Assembly (NCBI GenBank): GCA_004555635.1
Contig: SFHN01000001.1
Location: forward strand, 1-28,567
Direction: 5' to 3'
Length of the DNA stretch: 28,567 bases
Source of the DNA: [Eubacterium] saphenum
GTDB taxonomy: Bacteria > Bacillota > Clostridia > Oscillospirales > Ruminococcaceae
Shown here: piece by piece, positions 7,947 through 17,600 of the stretch
How the letters are laid out: each line of letters starts with the position of its first letter
Numbering within the stretch: position 1 is the first letter of the stretch
The notes under the pieces: model-generated
Databases searched by the model: none
What the model was told of the DNA's origin: nothing
The model's input: only the letters and a program-made list of their open reading frames with translations
Translations under genes and position numbers: made by a program

Positions 7947-9215
7947 TTATTCTGCCTGCGCTTCGGGCGCGTCTATTTTTAGCGCGTCGTAGTCTATCTT
8001 GTAGTTGTATGTCGCTTTCCATTCGTCAAGGATTTCGCCGAAACGAACGTCCTTTTTGTTCGCGAACATCTGCTCATAGAGATAGTCGATGAACTCCGTC
8101 TTTTCTTCCTCGGGAATAACCGCGTCGGAAGCGTACAGCATAATATGCACGCCGTAGTCTGTAACGCAGGTGTCATACGCTCCGACCTCGGGAAGCTCCA
8201 TCGCCTTCTGCTGAAACTCCGCCATATAGGTCTGTCCCTCGGGAACGACAAGATAGCCGTCGGGCATAGAGGAGGAGCCAAGCTTGTCTGCGGAAAGCTC
8301 GTTTATCAACTCGTCAAAGTCGCCGCCGTTGTCAAGCATATTGATAACCTCCTGCGTCTGCTGTGCAAGAGCCTCTGCCTTTTCCGCGCGGAGCGCGTCG
8401 GCAGCCTCGTCGTCGCCGGCGGTTCTGAGCGCCGAGATTTCATCGGCAGCCGTGTCCTCAAAGCCAAGAAGAATGTGCTTTATGCGCCGCGAACCCTCGG
8501 GCAGCCAAAGCGAGGTGTATGTCGAGTTCTGCTCGTAGGAGAGTGAGTTTGCTTTATACGCCGCCTCTATTGTAGCCTCTATATCTGCGAACTCCTTTTC
8601 CGCTTCCTCGCGGGTGAAAACAACGTCCTTTGTAACCTCGTCAAGCACCTTGTTTGACACATACGCGCTTACCTGCCACAAAAACAGGTCGTCGCGGGTA
8701 AGCCCGCAGTCGGCAAGGTAGCTGTCAAAATCGTCGTTTCCGCGCTGCTCCAAATCCTTTTCGGAAAGCTCCGCGCCGTCTTCGGTCGTTTCCGCCTTCG
8801 CCTTTGACGCGAAGTAGTCTACCTGCTGCTGAACAAGCGAGTCGAACTTCTCCTGAATTTCGAGCGTTTCCTCGTCGGAAAGCTTGTCAATGCCAAGCTT
8901 CGCCGCTTCCGCGAGAATTATCTTCTCGTTGATAAGATAGCCGATTATGTCCTCGCGCTGCGCCTTGCATTCCTCCGCAACGGTTTCGAGCGAGTCGTCG
9001 GTGTAGTTTTTCGCCTTGAGCCAGTATACATACTCTTTTCTGAAATCGCCGTAGGTTATGTCAAGGCTCTTATCATCTACGCCCTTTGCCGTGGCAACAA
9101 CCGCGGTGTCCTTTATCTTCTTGTTTGTGCCGACCTTAACGGAGCAGCCGCAGGCGGTCACAGCCATAACAGCCGCAAGCGCCGCTGCCGCAATTTTTCT
9201 GAACATCATTTGCAT
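7947..9215 (-). CDS. PrsA-like foldase lipoprotein, first copy
   Basis: A 422-residue paralogue of the next gene, with the same order: lipoprotein signal, SurA-like helical region (about 45-240) and parvulin-like domain starting RRIKHILLGF (HILL at 247-250) and ending DYGVHIMLY. The lipobox is VTACGC, so either C22 or C24 could carry the lipid. An intervening segment (about 135-160) is rich in Glu and Lys and is absent from the other copy. Its start has GGAAAGGAAA just upstream and lies 19 nt after the glmU stop, so the two are probably co-transcribed. Tandem, clearly diverged copies suggest different clients. Its role is outside the cytoplasmic membrane. Confidence 0.85.
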   Translation of the reverse strand: MQMMFRKIAAAALAAVMAVTACGCSVKVGTNKKIKDTAVVATAKGVDDKSLDITYGDFRKEYVYWLKAKNYTDDSLETVAEECKAQREDIIGYLINEKIILAEAAKLGIDKLSDEETLEIQEKFDSLVQQQVDYFASKAKAETTEDGAELSEKDLEQRGNDDFDSYLADCGLTRDDLFLWQVSAYVSNKVLDEVTKDVVFTREEAEKEFADIEATIEAAYKANSLSYEQNSTYTSLWLPEGSRRIKHILLGFEDTAADEISALRTAGDDEAADALRAEKAEALAQQTQEVINMLDNGGDFDELINELSADKLGSSSMPDGYLVVPEGQTYMAEFQQKAMELPEVGAYDTCVTDYGVHIMLYASDAVIPEEEKTEFIDYLYEQMFANKKDVRFGEILDEWKATYNYKIDYDALKIDAPEAQAE

Positions 9216-9234
9216 TTTCCTTTCCTTTGCGAAG

Positions 9235-10599
9235 TTACTTTCTCTTTCTCTTTGCGTTTTTGGGCCAGTTTTCGATGACCCTTACCTGCCCGCGCTCAAC
9301 CGCAAGTGCGTTTTCGGGAACGTCCTTCGTGATTGTCGAGCCTGCGGCGGTTGTCGCGTTTTCTCCGATTTTAACGGGCGCGATAAGGTTGGTGTTGCAG
9401 CCGATAAACGCGTAGTCGCCTATCTCGGTGCGGAATTTTTCTACGCCATCATAGTTTGCCGTGACACAGCCGCAGCCGAAGTTTACGCCCCTGCCGACCG
9501 TGCTGTCGCCGACGTAAGTAAGGTGCGCGACGCAGGTGTTTATGCCGATGTCGGAATTCTTTATCTCGACAAAATCGCCTATCTTAACGCCACGGCGGAT
9601 TGTCGTCCCCGGACGAAGCTGCGCAAACGGACCGATTTTCACGTCGTCCTCGACAACGCTGTCATACGCCTGCACATTGTTCAGGATAACATTGTTCCCG
9701 ATACGGCAGTTTTCTATGTGGCTGTTAGCACCGATTGTGCAGCCGCTGCCGATTTCGGTTTCGCCGAGGATAATCGTGTTCGGAAGCACCGTTGTGTCCG
9801 CGCCTATCTTAACGTCCGCGCCGATGATTATTCCGTCCGTCGAAACGAAGCTTACTCCCTCGTCCATAAGGCGGAAAAGCACCGCAAGCCGCGCCTTTTC
9901 GTTAAGCTCATACAGCGCCCTGCGCGTGTTTGCGCCTAGCACGATGTCGGGGTTTTCGCTCTTAAAGGCGGCGGCGTTTCCGAGAAGCTCAATGCAGTCG
10001 GTGAGATAGTATTCGCCCGCCGCGTTGTTTGTCGAAAGCTTCGGAAGCGCTTCAAGCAGCGCTGCAGAGTTGAACCAGTATGCGCCCGAGTTTACCTCGC
10101 ATATTTTCGCTTCCTCGGGGGAACAATCCTTTTGCTCGCGGATTGCCTTGAAAAAAGCACCCTCGCGTATAATCCTGCCGTAACCTGTCGGATTTTCCAC
10201 CTCGGCGGTGATAACCGTCGCGTTTGCGCGGGAGGTCTTGTGGAACGCCAGCGCCGCTCTTATGGTTTCTGCGTCGATAAACGGCGCGTCGCCGCAAAGT
10301 ATGCATACCCAGTCGGTCTGCCGAAGCACCTCTGCGGCGCACTTCACCGCGTCGCCCGTGCCTTTCTGCTCGGGCTGAAGATAGGTCTTTATCTCCCCGC
10401 CGCGAGAGCGAAGAAACGCCTCGGTCTGCTCTGCGCCATAGCCTGTTACCACCGCGGTTTCGTCAAACCCCGCGCCCTCCGCCGCGTCAAGCACCCAGCC
10501 CAACATCGGCTTTCTCAGCACCTCGCAAAGCACCTTTGGCTTTTCGCTTTTCATGCGCTTTCCCGCGCCGCCTGCAAGAATAATGCAGCCTGTTTTCAT
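9235..10599 (-). CDS. glmU: bifunctional GlmU: GlcNAc-1-P uridyltransferase and GlcN-1-P acetyltransferase
   Basis: GlmU makes UDP-N-acetylglucosamine, the precursor of peptidoglycan and wall polymers. The 454-residue length is normal. The N-terminal nucleotidyltransferase has LAGGAGKRMKSEKPKVL (8-24), QKGTGDAV (78-85) and the metal-site LCGDAPF. The C-terminal left-handed beta helix has hexapeptide repeats from about 255. The acetyltransferase active site is HLTYVGDS with catalytic-type H359, followed by NYDGVEKF. The basic tail RKRK is unremarkable. GAGAGG lies 9 nt before the ATG. It heads a packed - strand series of six genes and is divergent from the bPH2 gene. Confidence 0.96.
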   Translation of the reverse strand: MKTGCIILAGGAGKRMKSEKPKVLCEVLRKPMLGWVLDAAEGAGFDETAVVTGYGAEQTEAFLRSRGGEIKTYLQPEQKGTGDAVKCAAEVLRQTDWVCILCGDAPFIDAETIRAALAFHKTSRANATVITAEVENPTGYGRIIREGAFFKAIREQKDCSPEEAKICEVNSGAYWFNSAALLEALPKLSTNNAAGEYYLTDCIELLGNAAAFKSENPDIVLGANTRRALYELNEKARLAVLFRLMDEGVSFVSTDGIIIGADVKIGADTTVLPNTIILGETEIGSGCTIGANSHIENCRIGNNVILNNVQAYDSVVEDDVKIGPFAQLRPGTTIRRGVKIGDFVEIKNSDIGINTCVAHLTYVGDSTVGRGVNFGCGCVTANYDGVEKFRTEIGDYAFIGCNTNLIAPVKIGENATTAAGSTITKDVPENALAVERGQVRVIENWPKNAKRKRK

Positions 10600-10625
10600 T
10601 TCGGTTTACCTCTCAAAAAAAAGTT

Positions 10626-10641
10626 TGCGGATTATTCCGCA
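10626..10641. promoter_or_regulatory. perfect inverted repeat between divergent genes
   Basis: TGCGGATTATTCCGCA is a perfect 6-bp inverted repeat with a 4-base centre. It lies in the 57-bp gap between glmU (-) and the bPH2 gene (+). It could be an operator for either gene. I do not recognise the binding protein. Confidence 0.4.
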
Positions 10642-10656
10642 TAATAAAGTGTATAC

Positions 10657-11862
10657 ATGAATTTCGTATTGTATTATCTGCTGCGCGGAATTTTCTGCTC
10701 GATAAGCATTTCCGCCGCCGAAATTTCCATAACAAAGGGCGTTTTTCTCCGCCGGAAAAGCGTTGTCCCCGCCCGCGAAATCACCGCCGCCGAGTCGCGC
10801 CGCACGCTATGGCTGCGCATTTTCGGCGCAAAGCGGATAACCGTTTTCACGCGCTCGGGAGCGCTCTCGTTTTACCTCAAAAAAAACGAGCCGCTGCCCT
10901 TTCTCCCCGAAAAAAGAGGAAAACCGCTGCGCCCAAAGCCCGCAGCAATACTGCTCGGCGCGTTTTCCGACACGCGGGCGCTCAGCGCCGCCGTTGCGTT
11001 TTCGCTCGCAATAACCCGCGTCGGAAAGCTCCTCGGCACACAATACCGCGACCGCTTGCTTTCAGCAATAGGGCAAGCGGCGGACGAGCTTTCTGCGGCG
11101 CTTGGGTTGTACAGTATCGTGCTTCCGAGAATAACTGCGCTGCTCGCGGTGTTTTTTCCCGCGGCTTGGGGGTTCGCGTTTTTGCGGCGAGTATTGCGGC
11201 TCTCGCGGTTTCGCGTTTTCGCGGGGAAAACCCACGTCACCGTAACCCACGGACTTTTTACGCTCTATGAGCAGACGGTTTCTCTTGAAAAGCTTAACGC
11301 AGCGTATTTCAGGCAATCCGCGGCAACGCTTTTTATGAACTCCGCGCCGCTTTACGCAAGGAATTTTATGCTTCTGCCCGCGCTTCGCGATTTCCGCGCA
11401 GAAAAGGCTATGAAGTGCCTGCTTCGGCTGCCGTATCCGAAAAACGCGCTGTTTTGCCCGCCTAAGGAAGCGCTGTTTTCGCACTGCGCCGTGCCGCTCG
11501 GTTGGGCGGGAGCGCTCGCTGCGGGCGCGGTTTTCACGTTTGCGCTCCCGTGGTTTATCGGGAAAGCAACCCTCCGCTCGCTGCTTTTCGCGGGAGCGGG
11601 CGTGTTCCTCTGGCTTGCCGCGTCGTTTGCGCTGTATATGCCGCGCTCAAGACTGTGCGCAGACGGCGGCGCCGTAATGATTTGCGCGCGGTATGGCACA
11701 AAGCTTGTCCGCGCCGTTATCCCAAACGGGCAGACAGCCGCCTTTCAATCAAATGTCAGCCTGTTTCAGCAGAAATACCGCCGACGCGACGTTGCCATTT
11801 CGGTGAAAAACGGCGCTTTGATAACGCTTCGCCACTGCGCCGAAATACCGCAAGGAGAATAG
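10657..11862 (+). CDS. bPH2 (YdbT-like) multi-pass membrane protein
   Basis: A 401-residue membrane protein. It appears to carry three short bacterial PH-type segments alternating with hydrophobic regions, as in the YdbT/bPH2 family. The first PH-like stretch is ISITKGVFLRRKSVVPAREI (about 21-43). The second is HVTVTHGLFTLYEQTVSLEK (about 190-212). The third is near the C-terminus, with AAFQSNVSLFQQKYRRRDVA. Hydrophobic regions lie around 97-112, 148-172 and 285-330. The function of the family is unknown; a role at the envelope is assumed from membrane location. The usual YdbS partner is not next to it. No good ribosome binding site precedes the ATG at 10657, so the start is uncertain. Its stop is one base from that of the convergent decarboxylase. 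Confidence 0.7.
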   Translation: MNFVLYYLLRGIFCSISISAAEISITKGVFLRRKSVVPAREITAAESRRTLWLRIFGAKRITVFTRSGALSFYLKKNEPLPFLPEKRGKPLRPKPAAILLGAFSDTRALSAAVAFSLAITRVGKLLGTQYRDRLLSAIGQAADELSAALGLYSIVLPRITALLAVFFPAAWGFAFLRRVLRLSRFRVFAGKTHVTVTHGLFTLYEQTVSLEKLNAAYFRQSAATLFMNSAPLYARNFMLLPALRDFRAEKAMKCLLRLPYPKNALFCPPKEALFSHCAVPLGWAGALAAGAVFTFALPWFIGKATLRSLLFAGAGVFLWLAASFALYMPRSRLCADGGAVMICARYGTKLVRAVIPNGQTAAFQSNVSLFQQKYRRRDVAISVKNGALITLRHCAEIPQGE

Positions 11863-11863
11863 C

Positions 11864-13159
11864 TTACTTCGCCGCGCGGTCGATTATCGCAATCTGCTTT
11901 ACGCCGTAGGCTTTCAGCGCGTCAACAATGTTGTGGTCGATTATCTCGCCGGGCATAACCAGCGGAACACACGGAGGACACGGCGCGCGCAGTCCCGCGC
12001 AGACCTCGCCGCGCGCGTTTTCGACTGCGGCGATTTTCTGCGGTTTGAACATAGCCTCGCTTATCGGCATTGCCGCCGTCGCCCTTATCACGGGGTAAAG
12101 CTTTTTCGGCAGCGGAGCGCCCTGCTTTACAAACAGAACTGCAATCAGCGCGCGCTCTATGTCCGCCTGAGTTACCTCCGAGGAGAACAGCAGAACCACG
12201 CGGTTTTCGTCGCAAAACTCGCACTCGACGCCGCTTTCGCGAAGCTGCGCCGCATAGTCCGTTCCCGAATAGCCCCACTCGCGCGCTTCGATTGTTACGC
12301 GCAGCGGGTCGCTTTTCGCAATCGGAACGCCCGACTCCGTAAGCTTCGTTTTAAGCTGAAGCACCATTTCGCAGGCACGGTTTACCGCGCGAATGTCTGA
12401 GGCGATTTTGTCGTTGAGCCTGTCCAGACTTTCGAGTATAAGATAAGACGGGCTTGACGAGCCGAAAAGCGACATCATCTCCTTTGCGCGCGAGCTGTCA
12501 AAGCCCTTCGCAAAGTGGAGATACGCGCCGCCCGTCAGCACGGAAAGCGTTTTGTGCGCGCTCTCCGCGCTCATAAGCGGATAGCCAAGCTCCAGCGGGT
12601 GGAGATACTCCGTGCCGAACTGACGCTTGTCCACAAACTTCAGGTAAGCGCCGTGCGCGTTGTCGATAAGTACGGGAATATTCGGACGGATAAACTTCCA
12701 CGTCCCGCCGTAGTAGTCGATGTTCGTGACAAACAGCGCGTCCGCGCCGCGAAGCGTTTCCGCGTTGTACACTACGTCCGCGCTGAGATAGTTTTCGGGA
12801 TACAGCCACTTTATGCCAAGCCCAAGCAGCGCCGCCGCAGAAGCAAGGCTCTTGTGGGAATAGCGCGATGCGGCAATCGTCTTTACGCCGCGGCTCTTTA
12901 ACAGCGCAAGCCCCGCCTGAATAGCAAGCGTGCTTCCGCCGCAGGAATAGAGCGTTTTCTCCGCGCCGAAAATCTTTGCGGCAAGCGCCTCGCTCTGAGC
13001 AATTATTCCGCCGGTTTCGTCGCTGTCGAAAAGGCTGTCCGCGCCCTCAATCTCTGTTATATCGTGAGGGTTAAGTGCGCCCTTGTGCCCAGGCATATGC
13101 AGCCTTAGCCTGTTCTGTGATGAGTATTTTTCGAGAAAGTCGCAGATAGGTGTGTTCAT
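11864..13159 (-). CDS. Orn/Lys/Arg decarboxylase-family PLP enzyme
   Basis: A 431-residue fold-type I PLP enzyme of the YaaO/SpeA-like branch, which decarboxylates a basic amino acid; which one cannot be told from sequence. The N-terminal LHMPGHKG (20-27) is the family signature. The PLP lysine is K203 in SAESAHKTLS, and D166/H169 in LIDNAHGAY fit cofactor contacts. The C-terminal domain has the expected small-domain pattern and ends VKQIAIID. The start at 13159 gives the standard MNTPICDF opening. An upstream ATG at 13210 would begin only about 18 nt after the predicted transcription start and lacks a ribosome binding site. The chosen start has only a weak site (GGTTGGG). It stands alone, convergent with the bPH2 gene. 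Confidence 0.88.
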   Translation of the reverse strand: MNTPICDFLEKYSSQNRLRLHMPGHKGALNPHDITEIEGADSLFDSDETGGIIAQSEALAAKIFGAEKTLYSCGGSTLAIQAGLALLKSRGVKTIAASRYSHKSLASAAALLGLGIKWLYPENYLSADVVYNAETLRGADALFVTNIDYYGGTWKFIRPNIPVLIDNAHGAYLKFVDKRQFGTEYLHPLELGYPLMSAESAHKTLSVLTGGAYLHFAKGFDSSRAKEMMSLFGSSSPSYLILESLDRLNDKIASDIRAVNRACEMVLQLKTKLTESGVPIAKSDPLRVTIEAREWGYSGTDYAAQLRESGVECEFCDENRVVLLFSSEVTQADIERALIAVLFVKQGAPLPKKLYPVIRATAAMPISEAMFKPQKIAAVENARGEVCAGLRAPCPPCVPLVMPGEIIDHNIVDALKAYGVKQIAIIDRAAK

Positions 13160-13234
13160 AATTGTACCCAACCATTCGTTTGATTTTTTGGGGGAAAACG
13201 TTTTTCCCATAGACGGATATTACTATACATTGTA

Positions 13235-13240
13235 ATTATA
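13235..13240 (-). promoter_or_regulatory. extended -10 promoter of the decarboxylase gene
   Basis: On the - strand the sequence reads TGATATAAT, an extended -10 element, in an A/T-rich stretch. The candidate -35 is poor (TTTATT at 17 nt), which extended -10 promoters tolerate. Predicted transcription begins near 13228, about 70 nt before the ATG at 13159. Confidence 0.55.
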
Positions 13241-13323
13241 TCATATATCAAGAAAAAAATAAATAGAAAATTCCGTATAAAATGAAATATTTCTGAAAAA
13301 GTGATGTATTTTTTCAAAAATTA

Positions 13324-13332
13324 TGCTATAAT
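13324..13332 (+). promoter_or_regulatory. extended -10 promoter of the BMP-family lipoprotein gene
   Basis: TGCTATAAT combines an extended TG with a perfect -10 (TATAAT at 13327-13332). No close match to TTGACA lies at the right distance. Transcription would start near 13339, leaving a leader of about 70 nt before the ATG at 13409. Confidence 0.6.
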
Positions 13333-13408
13333 ACAATAGAAGCAGTATGCTTTTCACTTATAACCAAGCGGATAATGTAATGCATATATAACAGGAGGTT
13401 AAAAGCTT

Positions 13409-14569
13409 ATGGCTATAAACCCAAAAAAACTATTTGCTGCTTTCCTAGCCGTGTGTATGGCCCTGACCATATCGGGCTGCAATGGCGGCGGCGAAAGCAC
13501 ATCAGGCGAAACCTCGGAAACCTCTGAGGCGGAAGAAGCGCCCATCAAGGTGGGGTACATATACCACGGCAGCGCCGACGAGGGACGCTCCGCGGAGTTT
13601 GACGCGCAGCGGAAAAAGGCGCAGTCGCACAGCACGGTTGAAACCTGCTACATAGAGAACGTTATGATATCTGACTTCGAGGCGGCGGTAAAAATGCTTG
13701 CCGACGAGGGCTGCGGTACGATTGTGTCAACAAACCCCGTGTATGCAAACGTGCTTACATCCACGGCGGGGAAGTATATGAACATCAACTTTATCGGCTA
13801 CGGCATTGCTTTGCGCTCGGTCAACATCTTCGCCTACACCGAGCATACGTTTCAGGGAGCATATGCCGCGGGAACGGCGGCTGCGTTTAACTCGCAGAAC
13901 GAAAAAATCGGCATCGTCTGCGACACCGATATGCTGTATCCTATCCCAGTGATAAACGCAGCGGCGCTCGGTATGCAGCTTGTGTATTCCGACGCGCGGC
14001 TGATGGCGGCGTTCGGCACAAAGCCCGACGAGCTGCGCTCTGCGGTGGATATGCTGACGGACGCGGGCTGCGACGTTATCATCTGCTATACCGAAAACTC
14101 GGAAGCGGAGAAATACTGCGAGAGCAAGGGGATAAAGTTCATCAGCTCGCTTGACCATTCCGCGGATTCTTCCGAGTACGAGAATATGCTGATGTACTTC
14201 TATTCGTCGCGCGACAGCTTTTACCTGTCGCAGTTCAAGAAGCTTCAGCTTGACGCGTGGGAAACCGATTCCTACGTCGGAAGTATGAACAACGGCGTTG
14301 TCGATGTGTCCGACGCGCTGCCCGCGGCAAAGGACGGCACTGCGGACATTCTCTCCGCGCTTATCCCGAAGATTACAACAGGCAAGGCGCTGATATTCAG
14401 CGGAGAGCTGAAGGACACTACGGGTTCGATTAAGTATATGCAGAACGACGTTATGACGATAACGGAGGTTTACAATATGTCGTGGTATGTGCAGGGTGTG
14501 GAAATCCTCGGCAACCTGCGCCAGCCGCAGGCCGACCTTGTGACAAGCAATCTTGAAATCAAGTATTAA
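13409..14569 (+). CDS. BMP-family (PnrA-like) substrate-binding lipoprotein
   Basis: A 386-residue lipoprotein with a signal peptide ending ISGC (C24) and a Ser/Thr/Glu linker to about residue 45. The rest fits the BMP/Med family of ABC-transporter binding proteins, many of which bind nucleosides. Support comes from the IKVGYIYHGSADEG opening, FIGYGIA...NIFAYTEHTFQGAYAAGTAA and IGIVCDTDMLYP. AGGAGG lies 11 nt before the ATG. No permease or ATPase genes flank it: the neighbours are a divergent decarboxylase and a convergent EAL protein. It may serve a transporter encoded elsewhere or act as a sensor; the ligand is unknown. Confidence 0.82.
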   Translation: MAINPKKLFAAFLAVCMALTISGCNGGGESTSGETSETSEAEEAPIKVGYIYHGSADEGRSAEFDAQRKKAQSHSTVETCYIENVMISDFEAAVKMLADEGCGTIVSTNPVYANVLTSTAGKYMNINFIGYGIALRSVNIFAYTEHTFQGAYAAGTAAAFNSQNEKIGIVCDTDMLYPIPVINAAALGMQLVYSDARLMAAFGTKPDELRSAVDMLTDAGCDVIICYTENSEAEKYCESKGIKFISSLDHSADSSEYENMLMYFYSSRDSFYLSQFKKLQLDAWETDSYVGSMNNGVVDVSDALPAAKDGTADILSALIPKITTGKALIFSGELKDTTGSIKYMQNDVMTITEVYNMSWYVQGVEILGNLRQPQADLVTSNLEIKY

Positions 14570-14602
14570 GCAAACGCGCGCTATGCCGTTTGTCAGCAAA
14601 TC

Positions 14603-14639
14603 AAATCCCCTTCCGTTGCGGAAGGGGATTTCTTTTTAT
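14603..14639. terminator. intrinsic terminator after the lipoprotein gene
   Basis: AAATCCCCTTCC (14603-14614) pairs perfectly with GGAAGGGGATTT (14620-14631) around a 5-nt loop, and TCTTTTTATTT follows on the + strand. It lies between convergent stops at 14569 and 14636. On the - strand the trailing T tract is weaker, so it mainly serves the + gene. Confidence 0.9.
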
Positions 14640-17600
14640 TTCTCATTTGAGGGGGCGCCATATTCTGCGTGGTTAAGAAGCTTTTCAAACTCCGCGCCGG
14701 GCATCGGCTTGTAGTAGAAATAGCCCTGTATCATATCGCAGCCGAGGTCGCGCAGGAAATCAACCTGCTCCTGCATTTCGACGCCCTCGGAAACCGTTTC
14801 GAGGTTAAGGCTCTTCGCGAGAGTTACCACCGAGGAGATAACCTTGCGGTTGCGCTCGGTGAGGTCGTTTTTGAGGAAGAAGCCTCCGTCGATTTTCAGC
14901 GTGTCAAACGGCAGCAGCGTGATAAGATTGAGCGACGAATATCCGCTACCGAAGTCGTCGATGGATATCCTGAAGCCGAGCGATTTCAGCTTTGTCATTA
15001 TCTCAACAAGCTTTTCGAGGTTTTCCGTCAAAAGGCTCTCGGTTATCTCAAGCTCGACAAGCGTGTGCGGGATTCCGAGCGAGTCTACGAGCGCGTTAAG
15101 CTTGTCAGAGAAGCTGTCGTCGCGCAGGTGGTGGCGGCTGACGTTAAGCGAAATCAGCGGAACGTCCAGCCCGTTTCTGAGCCAGCGCTTTATGTCCGCA
15201 ATCACGTGGCGGTAGATTGCAAAATCCATATCCGCGATAAATCCGTTCGCCTCGAAAATCGGCACAAACTTCGCGGGGGACACAATCTCGCCGTCGCCTC
15301 TTATCCAGCGCACAAGCGCCTCCGCGCCGACAATTTTGCCGGTGCGAATGCTTACCTTCGGCTGATAGTATACCTTGAACTCGTCGTTTTCCAGCGCGTC
15401 AAGCATATGCGCTTCGATATAGCGGCGGTTTTTAAGCTCCTCGCGAAGCTCCTGATTGTACTGCCCGATAAGGTTTTCCTGAAAGTAGGTTTTGTCCTTG
15501 ACGGTTTTCTGGGCGGTAATCGCGCGGTCGATTGCGGTCATTACGCTTACGCCGTTTTCTCCCATCTCATACACGCCGACAAGCAGATAAATCTGCTTTG
15601 CGCACTTTTCAAAAACCTGCTTCTGAATGCTCGCCATAAGCTGATTGAGCCGCACTTCAAGCTCCGCGCCGTTCCTGTTTCTGAACAGTGCAAGGAAGCG
15701 CGAGCCTTCGCTCCTGCCGACAAGTTCTCCCGTGCCTATCGAGCGTTCGAGAATGTCCGACACGGCGATGAGTATCGAGTTTCCGAACTCGTAGCCGTTG
15801 TCCTCGTTAATACGGCGGAAGCCCGCAACGTTTATAACCGCGATGTGGTACTCCTGCGTATTTTTCATAGTAAGGCGCATTGCTTCCGCCGCGAACATAT
15901 CAAACGTCATAAGCCCCGTAAGATTGTCGTAGTTCTTTATCATACCGAGGCAGTTTGTGATGTCCGCAGAGCTTATCAGATAGCGCCTGTCGCCGTCGGC
16001 GTTTTCCTCAACCGAGGCGGTGACGTTAAGCCACTTGTGCCCAAGCTCAGTATAGAACGCCGTGGTATAGGTCATCTCCCCGCTCTTTGAAATGTGAACA
16101 GCGGGGCAGTCGCGGCAGGGCTTATCCCTGCCATAAAGCTTTTTGTAGCAGATATCCCCCTTTTTCAGCCCGAGGTGCGCGTCGCAGTTTGTTCCGACGC
16201 GGTCTACCTCAAACGTTCCGGGGATAATTGAATAGCCCATAACACCGAGGTTGTATACAACGGAATCGGAAAAATGCCTTGCTTCCTTTTCGCGCGTGTC
16301 CTCCTCGTAGGCAATGTACATCTTGTTGAGCGCGGTGGAAACCAGCTTCAGCATACGCGGGTTCGACCGCAATATTCCGGACGAGGAAAAGCTAAGCCAG
16401 CCGAACAGGCCGTTTTTGTTCTTCATCGGGATAACAAAAGCAGTTCTCGCGTTGTTTCCCGTGATAGCAAAGCCCTTTGCAGCACCGCCGTCAACGCTCT
16501 TGTCAAGCGCGATTATGCCCGAGAGATTCATCTTGCAAAGCTCGTTTTCGGGTATGTCGGCAGAAATATCCTGCTCGGGCGAGGGCGTTCCGTCGGCGTT
16601 AAGCGAGTAGATTTTCGTGCCCCTCGTCGGGTTCATTACCGTTACCATATAGCGCTCTGCGCCGATAAGCTCCGCAAGAGCGCGCAGCGCCTTCTCCATA
16701 ATGGAGCTTCTGCTCTCCTTGTCGATAAACGCAAGCGTGATAAGCGTATAGATTGCGGATTCCTCCGCGTTTAAGCCGCCGCGAGCGTCAAGCTCATAGT
16801 TATCCGCCTGCTCCGCCTGCTTAAGCACAAGGTCCATATTCATCGTCGGGGAGTAGTATTCGTAGGTGCTGCTCCCCTTCATTTCCGCCGCGCGGAGCGC
16901 AGCGCTCGCCTCATTGTACGCGTCGCCGTAGGGCTTCGCGTTGCGCACAACGGTTATGCCGACGCAAACGGTAACCGTCGTGTCCTGCTCAAAGCTGTAT
17001 GAGCTGATATTGTGAATAATCTGCTTCGCAAGCTCGTTCAGCGAAGCTATGTCCGTAAATCTTGTGAAAAAGCCAAACTGCCCGTCGTCAAGCCTTCCGA
17101 CGCAGCTGTCGTGCCTGCACGCGCTGATGTCAAGCAGGATTTTCGCCACCGTTTTGCGGACATAATCCGCGTGGCCGGCACCATACTGCCCGGCTATCTT
17201 GTCGAGCGCCGAAATGTTCACGAGATACAGCGCAGAATATGTATAGCGCTGCTGACCCGTTGTCCTTTCGGTATATTCCTCGCAAAACGCTTCGGGGGTA
17301 TAGGTTCCCGTAAGTGTGTCGCGGCGCGAGCCGGATTTTTCTCCGACGCCGCCCTTTTTCTCCGTGATATCAAGCGTTCTGCCGACAACGCGGACGGGTT
17401 TCCCGCTGTCGTCGCAGATTGTCTTTCCCTCGTATTTGTACCACGCAAACGACATTTCGTCATTTATTGCGCGAACCTCGCAGCCCACCTCTTTGTCCCC
17501 GCGCTTCAGAGCATCGCAGAAGCGGTTGAACTCGGGGATATCATCTGCGTAAATCATACCCCAGCCAAGCACGGTATCGCGGAAAGAAATTATCGGGTCA

